Positions 35,273-46,378 of a stretch of DNA of 64,000 nt are shown in pieces (the first letter of the stretch is position 1; each line of letters starts with the position of its first letter). The notes beneath the pieces were generated by a model. The model was given only the letters and a program-made list of their open reading frames with translations, had not been told where the DNA came from and did not search any database. The translations under genes were made by a program, and so were the position numbers. This stretch comes from Annulohypoxylon bovei var. microspora (lineage: Eukaryota; Ascomycota; Sordariomycetes; Xylariales; Hypoxylaceae), in contig MU405312.1 in assembly GCA_022836615.1 (NCBI GenBank), forward strand, positions 1-64,000, given 5' to 3'.

Positions 35273-36254
35273 ATTCTTGGCGGGGGCCGTTGATGCACTG
35301 CTAAATTAAAGTGCCGGACATGGGTTCATAGGCTATGTCGTCTTCCTTTCACCTATTTCAGTGGCTGGGAGGTCTTGGCAGTTTTCAGCTCTCCATACAA
35401 TCAGGCTTCACTTTACCAATTAACTGGGGAATACCGCCTGGCGTCTTGTCGATCAGCCCTTCAAACTGATCCTCTAGCGCAAAGCCCTATACCTACCTAT
35501 TAATATGTGCCCAAGACCTCGGACTATTCACCGCTTAGTCAGAAACAGCGTTTCGAAACTTGAGACGCTCCAACCACAGGGACATAAATTCCAGTATCAT
35601 CTGGCGGATTTGGCGGGAAACAGTCGTCGCAGTTCACTAATACCTGTCCGTGTCGAAGGCCTTGCGTTGGGGTTTGGCGCCGAGGCGTCGACGCCGACGC
35701 CAATGCAGGCCATTCCCACAGGACCGCCGTCTTGCTCAATGACGCGACGATAAGTATTCCCTCGAAGCGAAGAAGACGAATATACTATGGAAATACCTTA
35801 ATACGGCAGGCTTAGCGAACCTCGAATTAAAATAAGCAATCGTGCGGCTGAGGGCAAATGGACTTAAGTCTCAAGATCGCGAGATATCTTGGCGTAAGAC
35901 ATTCACGGCCTAAACCTGGTTAGGGACTAGATGCTAGCCCTACAAGGCAGGGTACCACTGAACAAGCTGACAAGGTGAGATTGAGCGCAAACTCCCCTCT
36001 GAGTCAGCCGGAGTTTGAATTCGTGATTCGCTCAACCCCGACTCGTATGTTATGATATTGATGATACTGTCTAAGTCCCGTATAGGTATATCCCTAGACA
36101 CTTGAGGTATGTTAGATTAATTCGATTTCCCCTCAGGGTCATAGACTCATAGTTGACACGTTCCTGGCTGTGCTTATTATTAATCATTTTTCATACTTGT
36201 CGGCTAGAATGCAAAGGCTCGCGCGGGATATACGCTCACTTCAACTATAGCAGT
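35273..36254. other. Divergent intergenic region
   Basis: No gene supported. It would hold upstream sequence of the DUF3433 gene (left) and of the small membrane protein (right). The frame at 35505-35753 shows no features. Confidence 0.35.
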
Positions 36255-36683
36255 ATGACTTCCAAATCAGCATCACCATTGAGGTTGCTATTCCTAAACG
36301 AGGGTGTCATGAAACTCGCGGGAGGATTAATATTCATCGTCTCTCCTCAAACCCCCTTGTCCGTGGCGGTGGCGGCACCCATCCCGCCTTCAGCCCTACT
36401 CCTGACACGACTTTTGGGTACGCAGACCTTGACACTGGGTATTTCCATGCTTCTTGCGTCTGCCAGAACGCCGAAGGCAGTGTCGAGCAGACGGGTTGTC
36501 TACTGGACGGTATTCGCGAGAGACGCTACATTGGTAACCGTGCTCGCGCTACAACTCTGGTTTGGCGACAATAGCGACGCTGCAGGATTTTCGTCAAAGG
36601 GATTACGTTCGTGGCTTGCGGAGTTGATGCCCTTTTGCTTGGGTCACTTGTGGATTCTTACCACGAAGCCACATTGGTTCTAA
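36255..36683 (+). CDS. Small four-helix membrane protein, unknown function
   Basis: 142 residues from the MTSKSASPLR methionine. An upstream in-frame ATG at 36153 would add an unlikely cysteine-rich leader. Four hydrophobic stretches are visible: LAGGLIFIVSP, LLLTRLLGTQTLTLGISMLL, YWTVFARDATLVTVLALQLW and LAELMPFCLGHLWIL. I do not recognise the family. The compact layout resembles other fungal four-helix proteins of the DoxX or DUF4345 kind, but no diagnostic residue supports that. Confidence 0.55.
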   Translation: MTSKSASPLRLLFLNEGVMKLAGGLIFIVSPQTPLSVAVAAPIPPSALLLTRLLGTQTLTLGISMLLASARTPKAVSSRRVVYWTVFARDATLVTVLALQLWFGDNSDAAGFSSKGLRSWLAELMPFCLGHLWILTTKPHWF

Positions 36684-37321
36684 CGGCGATGTCTTCCCCG
36701 CCATGCTCCAGCTCGATGTATTGGCTATTGTAATATACGCCAGAAGTCGTGGTCGATATGTATGTAGAATGTGTACTAGACTCCTCTCATCATCCTTTAT
36801 TGAACATACGTCGGATCCGAGCCTCCGTAAGGAGAAGGTTAAGATAGAAGTTCTCTGGTTCACCAATGGGAATCAACCACCTATGACACTGATGAGGTTG
36901 ATAACTGGCATCCAAGGATCAAAATATGAAGGAGAAACGGGTACATAGTATATTTTGTACGAGTAATAGAAATCCACTCCTACCCCTTTTACCTTTTACC
37001 ATTTACCTTTTACTATATTTCTCATCTCTACTGAGAAACTACCTGGCTTAAAGATGTTGCCTCCTTTATTTACCTAATTAATATTTCCCAAGTACCTGAG
37101 ACATGTTGAGAGACATGTGCGCCCCACACTGAGCTGGACACTGGGCGGGGTATTCACCGCTACAGACATCTAAGACGAATCCGCGCACGAGCCAAATTAC
37201 GGCCACTCCACCAATCAAACAAACCGTTCGCAAGCCATGGAACAAGGGATATGAGGCTGCTTATCCGGCGTAAATTCAACCCGAAAGCACATTCACGATT
37301 GATTCTGAGAATAAGCTTGTA
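36684..37321. other. Intergenic between the membrane protein gene and the tRNA
   Basis: No gene seen. The frame at 36703-36948 overlaps likely 3' UTR, and a pyrimidine-rich run (TTTTACC units) lies at 36986-37015. Confidence 0.35.
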
Positions 37322-37393
37322 GTCCCCTTGGCGCAATGGTAGCGCGTTAGACTTCTAATCTAAAGGTTGCCGGTTCGAGCCCGGCAGGGGATG
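37322..37393 (+). tRNA. tRNA-Arg (anticodon UCU)
   Basis: A full 72-nt cloverleaf can be drawn. The acceptor stem is GTCCCCT/AGGGGAT with one G-U pair at its end. The D arm is GCGC/GCGC with loop AATGGTA. The anticodon arm is TTAGA/TCTAA with loop CTTCTAA, giving anticodon TCT. The T arm is GCCGG/CCGGC with loop TTCGAGC. No intron. The 3' CCA is not encoded, as expected for a nuclear gene. A T-rich stretch follows at about 37397 and again at 37450. Confidence 0.95.
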
Positions 37394-37925
37394 CATACTT
37401 TTTCATGGTCTGACCTATTTATTCTAAGCAATACTTACTTACCTGGTTTCTTTCTATTTTTTATTTTATTTTATTTTTGTTTAAGAGATCGAACATGTTT
37501 AGCTCATTCATTTCTCGCCTTAAACATATCTAGGTAGGTTATGAGCGGGAACAATCTTGCATGACACCGGCAAATAGTAATTCGCATGGCCATAGTTACA
37601 TTGAGTTATTCCTTGTCACTTAGGTAACTCTCAAGACGTCCATTCTCCATTCTCCATTCTCCATTCTCCATTGTCAATCAAATTGTTCGACAGTAATACC
37701 TTATCGAGCAATTCATTCAACTCCCAGTGTTTCATTGTTTGATATTAGAAACTGATCTCTTTGATCAACATGGCCGCAATGGGATTAGCTGGTCCTATCA
37801 TGAGAATAATTATAAGAATTAAGTTATTTCCACTAGGATCAAATTTGCTATTACCAACATACAATATCGAGTTATCACTAGTTACCTAACTACTATTACC
37901 TATACTACCCATTATAATCATAAAA
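37394..37925. other. Upstream region of the kinase-like gene
   Basis: No gene. Four to five CATTCTC units lie at 37639-37672. The DNA just before the start codon is rich in TACCTA and ATTATA. Confidence 0.35.
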
Positions 37926-39857
37926 ATGGCCGAACTGGAAGAGATTAACGCTGCTGTCCGAAATCTCCAAATCAACTTCTCGCTCGACAACCGGTTTCGT
38001 TACCACGGGCTGGTCGCCGCTGGAGGATATGGCAGTATCCATCGCGTGCAATACATAAACCATGTGACGTGCCAAACGGCCGATTTCTTGGTTAAAAAGT
38101 CTCACGATGACGAGGAGGCGCAGAGACTATTAATAGAAGAAAAAAGATATCTCCAGGTATATACTCTCTGAAAAATGCACAAGTAAATACTTACCTACCT
38201 CCTACCTAGGTAGGTGGGTAGGCATTTTGGCTAACCTCGCATAGATGATGCGCGGTGCGGTGCATATAGTACGACTTATCAACATCCCAGATGATCCTTT
38301 AGCACGATATAACTTTCAAGGGCAGTGGATGTTCTTAGAATTGGTGGCAAATGGCACGCTGAGGACCTTTATTCAGAAGGCAAGAGATCATGGAGTGCAG
38401 CGGCTACCTAATCGTTTACTCTGGAGTTTTTTGTTATGCTGTAAGTAATGGGATCACTGCTTATATGGCAACCTTGCCGCCCGAGCTGTTTCATCACAAG
38501 AAACTTATGGTTTTCGGTCCAGCTAACAGCCGTATAGTGGTAAGAGGTTGCTTCGGCATGGCCGTAAGTAGCCCCCCTTCCTCTCCCCCCTCGCAATGGA
38601 TGTCCTTCTCGCTCTACGAGTTTATTTCATTTTATTTTATTTCATCCGCGGAGGCAACGACGCTTCAAATTATATCCCGTCGTAGCACATGTTCTGACCC
38701 TACAATCTATGGTACTGACTTTATCGGACGTAGTGGCCCAAGAGCCGCCAGGATGACATACAAGAAATCGAACGCCCAGTGAGAGGTGTCCCTCCCGGAG
38801 GAATCTCACATAATGACCTTCACCAGTCAAATGGTATGTGTATAAGATAATAATATTATGCAATTGCTAATCTAACCATAACTAAGTCGTTCTCGGGGAT
38901 TTCGCTATGGATGGGGAGCACGTACTTACACCAATTCTAAAGCTTATCGACTTTGGTGTATCCAGCCAGGACCCTCCCCTCACAGCCATAAACATGAACC
39001 TCTTCCAAGTTGGACAGGTACGTTATCTACCTACCTACCCGGAAGGCTGATTCAACTTTTATATCGTGTACTGATAGATGTAACAGCTCATGTTAAACTT
39101 GATTACTTTGGATCCTGATATTGAAGAAGACGATGAGGATTTCGTTGTGATTGACTATCTCGGCGAGGACATACCGACGCTAGCGGAACCAATCTTTCCA
39201 CAAGTTATCGGTGGACCCAGACCATTTCCGTGGCTTGACGAGTGGTTGGCGACCATCGTCGGCCTGTTCATGGCAGCAGATAGAAACCGAGTACCAACCC
39301 TACCGACCCTGAGCGTTTGGCTGCAGTATGCCGTAGTTGAGAGAAACGCAAGGTTTTATAATATCCACGAGGAAAATGATGAAACGGTACGAGAACTTTG
39401 CAAGCTAATTATGCTTCACGCACCACCTAACCGTCATGACCCCCCTTTGCAACAAGCGCCCCCTTTGCAACAGGCACCCCCTTTGCAACAGGCACCCCCT
39501 TTTCAACAAGCACCCCCTTTGCAACAGGCACCCCCTTTTCAACAAGCACCCCCTTTGCAACAGGCACCCCCTTTTCAACAGGCGCCTCCTTTGCAACAGG
39601 CACCCCCTTTGCAACAGGCGCCTCCTTTGCAACAGGCGCCCCCTTTTCAACAGGCGCCCCCTTTGCAACAGGCACCCCCTTTTCAACAAGCACCCCCTTT
39701 GCAACAGGTACCCCCTTTGCAACAGGCGCCTCCTTTGCAACAGGCGCCTCCTTTGCAACAGGCGCCCCCTTTGCAACAGGCCCCCCCCTTTCGCAATTCT
39801 TTTACACCAAAACACACCCCATATATACCAAAACAACCCTTTTCTACATGGCCGTAA
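37926..39857 (+). CDS. Divergent protein kinase-like protein with PPLQQA repeat tail
   Basis: Six exons: 37926-38156, 38245-38440, 38538-38563 (26 nt), 38734-38833, 38887-39017 and 39087-39857, giving 484 residues. Kinase elements appear in order: glycine loop AAGGYGSIHRV (about residue 37), a lysine in DFLVKKSHDD, hinge-like MFLELVANGTLRTF, catalytic loop ISHNDLHQSN with HND in place of HRD, and the metal motif LKLIDFGVS. The C-lobe is recognisable to about residue 370. After that the protein becomes 19 copies of PPLQQA or PPFQQA and a short basic end. Lys, the HxD Asp, Asn and DFG are present, so activity is possible. No adjacent gene explains its role. The third and fourth exons were placed by phase and by the usual kinase order, and are the least certain. 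Confidence 0.68.
39441..39782 (+). repeat. 18-bp coding minisatellite, 19 copies
   Basis: Nineteen near-identical 18-bp units (CCCCCTTTGCAACAGGCA type) encode PPLQQA; five copies have Phe for Leu by a TTG to TTT change and one ends in Val. Variant copies alternate L-F-L-F in places, which suggests expansion in blocks of two units. Confidence 0.95.
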
Positions 39858-40964
39858 CTCAACGGATATTGAAGCTATTAAGGTTGAATAAATTTCAATG
39901 CGTTTTAGAGTAGTTGAAACCTATTATTATGTAGGTAGTTTAATAAAATCCGAGAATTGTGTCCATGTAGTGTTTATGATGATTACGCTGGTGTTTAAAA
40001 GGTAGTTAAGGGTTTGTTTTATTAAGAATTATATTTATTTGTTTTAAGGTAGGTAGCGTACCTAGATAATGGGCTATTTGTATTTGTATAATTATTTATC
40101 TAGGTATATTCCGCAATTTGTAGCAATTGGATTTAAGAGGTCTTCGCGTAACGTCGTTATAATCTTATATACCTACCTACCCAAGGTGTGTATTGTGACA
40201 CTTTCCATCGCTCTAGTAGGTAATATTAATAAGATTATACGTACCTACCTAATATAGATACCTAGGTTCAATTATATCCACTCTTATACTATAAACAATA
40301 CTACCTATCTCTCAAGCTATTATCCGAGCCCGGTAAAATGTTACATATATAACTTCACCCCTTTTCTCGGGTTTAGCTACGACAAATTAATCCGCAGGCG
40401 ATAGCAAAGTTTACAATAGCTTCGCCGATCTGGTAGATCCACTACTAGGTAGGTAAGTATGAAAAGGTAGGTAGGTAGGTACTTAAACATTCATGCATGT
40501 CTTGAAAGTTTTGTTAAATTGGTAGTTTCAGTGGGGTTATACTGCTAGGCGTGGCTAATCGTTTGTATCGGTATAATACATTGCGTGGAACGCGCGTAAA
40601 CTTATATACTAGCTACATTAAATTGTTGTTATGTACAATCGTAACTAGGACCTTAGATACTATCATAGAATGCCGATACATTCATGTCAGCCCAAGCCCC
40701 CATGACAAATGAATTTTGTTCATATCTCCTATAGATCTCCGTGAAGTTGCCGAAGTCGGCATCTAGTGGTAAGATATTGGATGTAAGCCAGCATCGTAAT
40801 TGGTGGCAAATGGGTAGCCGTCTGCTAATGAGACGTGGCTGATGCCTTGGTGCTAATAGGGGGTGTAAGACGGTAGTCGCACTCCGCTCAGCTTAGGTCA
40901 TCACGTCCGGAGGCGGGAGAGGATCTTCGGATCCACGGGTCCTACGTTAGGTTGTGGCAGTGCC
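39858..40964. other. Intergenic, AT-rich, no gene seen
   Basis: It contains the kinase 3' UTR and many TACCTACC and TAGGTAGG motifs (for example 40440-40482). Nothing with coding character was found. Confidence 0.4.
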
Positions 40965-42455
40965 CTAAAAACGTGTTATGTTAGGGTTACCACGTTCTAG
41001 ATCCGGCGGCGCGCGGACCGTCTCGAGCGTGAAGGTATTTGTCCTCAAGATTTTGTTTTCCTCCTTTAACGAAACGAGATTCTGAGAATCCGAGTTCACT
41101 TTATGTTGGTATCCTACCCATTTTTGTGATTTGCTGCTGGAGTTCTTCCCGGATCGAGATCCCTTCGAAAGCGAAATGGATCGGAAGTACGACTTGGCTG
41201 ATTCCGGTAGGTGGTGTCTGAGGAAGGCCGGTAGTAGCATGAGACAGGAGCATATAAGACCGACGTTTATTTCCAACGTGCTAGATGATTGTTAGGTCTT
41301 CAGCGTGACCTCGAGATTCTCTTAGGGGGACTTACGCCCACACCGAAACTTTCGCGATGTTGTAAGTAGAATCCAAGTCGCTCTGTAGGAGCGGTGTCAT
41401 CCCTAGACGGACAAGACTAGCTGCACAACCACTAGGAATAGGGGCATCAGTATGAGCGATTCTCCACCAGGGCCGCCGGGCATGACCTACAAGATACCAA
41501 TTCCGAAAACGGCACAGAGTCTCATCTTTCGTCTCGGGCCCATGTTCAACCCCCAAAGGAGAGGAATAGGGAGAACAAGGACGTAAATATCCACAAAGGC
41601 GTTCCACGCACCAGAGAGGTAAGATACTGGGGCAGGAGATGAGCAGCGACCTGGGATAGAGTCATCCCAGGCCTTTTCGACCGGGAAGCAGAAGAAAATG
41701 ATAGCAAGCAAGATAGCTATGCCCATAAGCGTAACAAGGATAATTCCACCGTTGACGAACCACTTCGCCGTTTTTTGCAGATTGAATATGCGGCGGTATA
41801 GGAAAAGTAGACTGAGTTTTATGACAGTAGTTGCCACGAAGTATATCTGTGCCGCAATTGTTTGATACTAGGTAGTGCTTTGTTAGCGATACCTATCATC
41901 CGATTATATCGCGAACATCCTCAAAGCTAACCTTCAGAGCCGGGATAAGCCAGATCGCCGGCTCGTCCCATATGTGACGGCCAATTCCCCAATGGAAACC
42001 TTTTAATCAAATTAGAAAACAGCATAGTTAATAGGATACCTAGGTACCTAAGGTATATAGCGAATGCATCAACATACATGTAAGTAATAGACCAGAATAC
42101 GTCGCAGTCGCAGCCTATCAAATGACGGTTAGTTCGTAAACTCGAGGATCGTAACTCGGTAGTAACTTGCGTATGCTAAAAGGCAAAGGTCTATAGTTTA
42201 CAAGTATCAGCCATCGCTTTATCTAACCAAAACGTCGCCGTAGACCTATGCGATAGACTCACAATCATCCACGCCAAGTGTCACTCGGGAAACACGTAGG
42301 CGCGTGTATATCCGCATAATAACTGATAATGTGCTTAGAGTGAGGAAGACGGTATGAATCGCGATGTTCCCAGCCATCTGATTTTCGGGGTTGACGAAGT
42401 TGACCGTGACGCCCGGCGGCGGCGGCACCACTCCCTGAGACCACTGCGATGACAT
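40965..42455 (-). CDS. Seven-helix rhodopsin-domain membrane protein (fungal PTH11-like superfamily)
   Basis: I propose six exons: 42455-42263, 42114-42040, 41999-41932, 41846-41491, 41431-41336 and 41280-40965, 367 residues with consistent phases. Characteristic segments appear in order: helix one with IHTVFLTLSTLSVIMRIYTR, then LGVDD, GFHWGIGRHIWDEP, KLSLLFLYRRIF, the GIILVTLMGIAILLAIIFFC helix with FPVEKAWD, a WNAFVDIYVLVLPIPLLWGL helix, FGIGIF, and ATLEINVGLICSCLMLLPAF before a basic tail. This is the fungal rhodopsin-domain family, often PTH11-related, of putative surface receptors. There is no CFEM domain at the front. Exon 2 is uncertain: the intron after it would be only 40 bp, and an alternative frame gives a more hydrophobic helix but breaks phase. 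Confidence 0.75.
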
Positions 42456-43573
42456 GACGGCCTCGACTCTGGAAAATTCACAGTGAGATCTAAACGACGA
42501 AGAATAGGATTGATAGAGTTGACGACGGACTAGCGTGCGCCAAATATTACGAGAATGACGGGTGACTACTTAGTATTTCGGCGGCGACTTCGACTGGTCG
42601 GATCAGGAAGTATGTATTACTGATTCGGGCAGATAGGTATGTATATCTCCACCCCTCCATCAAGATTCTGGGGTTGCAACGCATGCTTACAACCTTACGA
42701 CCCCTACGACCCTCAAGACTAGAGAGGCATGTGGTTGCAATGCATGCTTCCTCCAACGTAAGCCGAGGCGAAGGATTGGCCTTAGCATCACGGGAATATG
42801 CGCTCAAAAGGGGCGTTGAAACCGTATAGAATCAAAAATCCTCTGTTCTTTCTAGATACGCTAGACTATAATGAGCCACGTGTTGAAGTTCTACTGAGAT
42901 GGTCGTATGCATGCACCCAATAGCTGGGGTTGGAGTTTGGGGTTTGATTTAATAGTGAAGAAAGTTATAGTTGCATTTAAGCCATACTATTAAATAAGGC
43001 GAAAATGTAAACCCCCACATATAATTTATTATTCGTACTATCGATGTATATTCGTCTATACAGAATATCCCCATATCACCCCCATGTCACCCCACTACAG
43101 CCAGCCCGCTATTAAATTACCCAGCCAAGCCAGCCCAGCCCAGCTGAAAAAAAGTAATCCCTCGTTTATGCAATACAATATAAAATCATGAGATTTATTT
43201 CTCAGTCGTTCCAAGATCCTTCCAATCGGTACCGAATCTACAGTCTCACAAGCAATGCCACCCTATCCCACGCGATGTGATTCTTTAGTTTCATTGAATG
43301 TTACGGTCTCATATGTCGGGTGCGTAAATTGGGACGATAATGTTGTAATTTAGCATGCACAACGCTGTGAACAGATGATATCGAATGCTTCCACGCTGCA
43401 TTCGATAAGACTTCTTCCGAGAGGATTCTATACATACATACAAGGGGACTGCTTTAGGACGTAAGCAAGGAAGTATGTACTACCTACATACATGTAAAGA
43501 AAATCACATAGGTTTTGGCCCCCTTTTCTTGGCAGCTTCTCTCTACATACACACATCCTCGGCCTTCTCGACG
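42456..43573. other. Intergenic between the rhodopsin-domain gene and the P450
   Basis: No gene supported. A CCAGCC-type repeat run lies at 43096-43145. The 86-codon minus-strand frame at 42547-42807 overlaps the likely promoter of the rhodopsin-domain gene and has no features. Confidence 0.4.
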
Positions 43574-45633
43574 TTAGCGAACGAATGCTCGTATGCCTTT
43601 CGTATCTAGTTTCGCCGTCGCGACCATGAAATCGTGGACTTGTCGCACGTCGCTCTCGTCTGTCTCGAAGAGCTCTAACTTGGGTCCATTTGGACGAAAA
43701 AGTACCGCCAAGGCATAAGTTACCTCGGCCATTGCTAGACTTGAATAGGAAATCAAAAGTGTTAGCATACCGGAAGTAGCATAGATGAAAAAAGTCTAAA
43801 GGAACCTTACTGGAGCCCGAGACAGTTCCTAGAACCCCGGGCAAACGGCACGTAGTTTCTGTTCATTGCCGGGCTCACCTCTCCCAACCATCGTTCAGGG
43901 ATGAATTCGAACGGCGCCTCGTAGACGGCAGGATCCGTATGCATGAGATATGACGACATCCCTACCGGCACCTAGGAAACGGTTAAGTGTGGGTGGTTTC
44001 CGAAACGATAGTCAGGGGTACTTACCCCTGTTGGGATAGTATAGTCTTTATACTGAATAGGCACATCAGGAGAAATCCGCGGCAATCTATGCATAACCCC
44101 ATAGCTGGTACTGATTTCTGCATCTGAGCACCACTTATCGGCTGGGTGGGGATGATCGAGATCTTACCGTAGCGATTCCTTAATGATAGCCTGCAGCAGA
44201 ACAAGCTTTTCGAGCTCTGCCCATGTCGGCACGTATTGGGGCCAGGTGGCCATGAGATCTCGGAGCTCGGCTTCGACACCTTCTCGTAGATGTGGTCGCG
44301 ATAGGATGTAGAAAGACGCGACCCCGATGGTACGGCCACTGGTCCAAGTCCCCCCCGCAAGGATCAGCTGGGCTTCCATCACAAGACGTCCCTCTTTCTT
44401 CTCGGATTCTGGCATATCGCTATTCACTACATGGTGAAATAAGGACGAAACATTCTCGTCTTTTACGGAGTCACTTGTGAGAACCTTGCGAATATTCTCT
44501 CTTGCTTTCTATAGCATGAATTAGTTTTTGGATAATACCTAGCTAGATACATAGGTAGATAGGTAGGTGGGCAGGTAGGTAGGTAGGCATCGAAGTGTTG
44601 TCAGAGTGTCACTAACCTGTCTTAATTTTTGGAGCCCCTGACCGCGGGGATATAACCACACGAACACTCCTTCTGGTAGATAACTCATCATCCTGTCGTT
44701 ATATTAGAAAAGTCAAGCAAATTAAAAATATCAACGTACCAGACGAGAAATGGGAATGCCGTGGCCACGGGTATAGAGCGTATAATCATAAGCATAGCGT
44801 TAAACCTAGACTCTCGTTTAGCATCGGCTTCGTGGTATTTTGTAGGTTCCAAGGTTATCCTATCGTACCAATCTGGAGAGAAATTTGCCTCGTTCAAGAA
44901 ACGGTCACGACGGTCCTTGGTATCGAGACACATTCTCCCGACAACATCGCCCGCGTAGGCAGAGAAAGCATGATCCAGTCGTATGACTTGGTTGGTGCCA
45001 GAAAATTCCCTGAGTCGAGACTCTAAGTGCAAAGCTACCTCTGCGATGACCGGCAGCAAGCGATGGACCCCTAATTTGGAGAAAAATGGCTCTAAGGCCT
45101 TTCGTCTTATACGATGGAGGTCATGCTCCTTTGTAAATAGATGGGAATCTGCACGAGGGTTGTTAGCATACCCAGGTAGGTAGGTGTATTCACTTCTATA
45201 TGATAGAAATACAAACCTTCAAAACCGATACCTTTGCCGAAGGCATCGTAGTGATCAGTCCGCCGTCTGCTTTCCGTGACGTACAGCTCGTTGTAGAACT
45301 CGGCGTCATTTATTGAAAGTTCATCCGGGTTGACGCGAACTATGGGACCTGAGAGCGGGTATCAGCGGGTTCGTTCCACCCAAGCACAGACCGGGCATAT
45401 TTACCATATTTCTTGTGCATCTTTTCGATCTCGAAAATATATTTGCCATTGCTCCAAACTTGATAGTAGAACTCGTACCAACCTGTCGCAGCAGCAATTT
45501 TCGGCCCCGGAAACCGAGCAAGGGGCGAAAAATAGAGGCGATATATAACGAGGAAGGCAAACCAGATGATCTGAGCCAACAATAAAGTTGCTATTACCCT
45601 GATGGGGAAACTGCCATAATCTTGCAACGCCAT
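43574..45633 (-). CDS. Cytochrome P450 monooxygenase, secondary-metabolism type
   Basis: Eight exons: 45633-45405, 45348-45217, 45148-44740, 44692-44617, 44508-44168, 44104-44026, 43971-43811 and 43739-43574, giving 530 residues with all phases closed. The N-terminal ER anchor (VIATLLLAQIIWFAFLVIY) is followed by the proline-rich hinge ARFPGPKIAAATGWYEFYYQ, typical of fungal P450s such as the trichodiene-oxygenase group. The I-helix reads LILAGGTWTSGRT, with Trp at the position that usually carries an acidic residue. The K-helix is KESLR (ExxR), the meander FIPERW, and the haem loop FARGSRNC with the ligand Cys. It is divergent from the terpene cyclase across 745 bp, which suggests co-regulation and oxidation of the cyclase product. 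The substrate is unknown. Confidence 0.92.
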
Positions 45634-46378
45634 CCGGTCTCTCGGTAGCGAGGTGTTACGTGCTTCAAATTAAAATGAGTGGGTAGCCTGCAGTGTCAGT
45701 ATGCCGTTAGAAGAGCTTATGAGATGTTCCCCGAAATTGTTGGTTTGCAGTTTCGCCCATACCAGGAGGATGCTGTAAGAGGAGCACTAGCTTACCTATT
45801 TAGATATTCCTTAATGAATAGGAGGATCCTCTTTACAAGATCGTAGTGTATCTTTCTTCTTCTTGTTTCAACCTTAAATCAACGCACTGTTCAGCACATG
45901 GATCAGGGCACCCTATGTAATAACTAAGCTTGAGGACATTGTATGATAAAAGACGTCACACGTAGTCCAATATAGAGCGTCTGCGTACACACATGTGAGA
46001 GCGGTCCGCAGAGTGCCAGTAATGTCATATTGTATCTCGAATATAGATAGTGCACATTTTCGGACCAACATTCCTTTTTAAGGGTCGCGGCCCCTGCCGT
46101 AACCCCCAAGCTAGGACCGAAGGAGCATATCTGCATTGCCGAGTCCAGAGTCCCACACCGCTGATCATCCGAGGAACATATTGCACTCTCCTGGTTGGTT
46201 AGGCTAAGACGTGTTGGATATCAGAAGCGTTGTTGTTAATATGGGGAGTCGTGTCAAGGTAGTTTGAACCCCCCCTCATATATTTTAGACCGGCCGACTC
46301 TGACGGTACGGGTTAGCTATGCGTTAGTCAGATATCTGGAGAATCGAACCCTGATACGGGGTAATCTGACTTTAGAGG
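45634..46378. promoter_or_regulatory. Bidirectional upstream region of the P450 and terpene cyclase
   Basis: A 745-bp divergent intergenic region with no ORF of substance. A CRE-like GACGTCAC lies at about 45953. No palindromic zinc-cluster site is obvious. The arrangement is typical of paired biosynthetic genes, but regulation is inferred from the orientation only. Confidence 0.4.

Noticed and set aside
39405..39836. Minus-strand and shifted-frame repeat proteins across the kinase tail
   Set aside because: They are shadows of the 18-bp coding minisatellite, which stays open in several frames because it has no stop-generating triplets.
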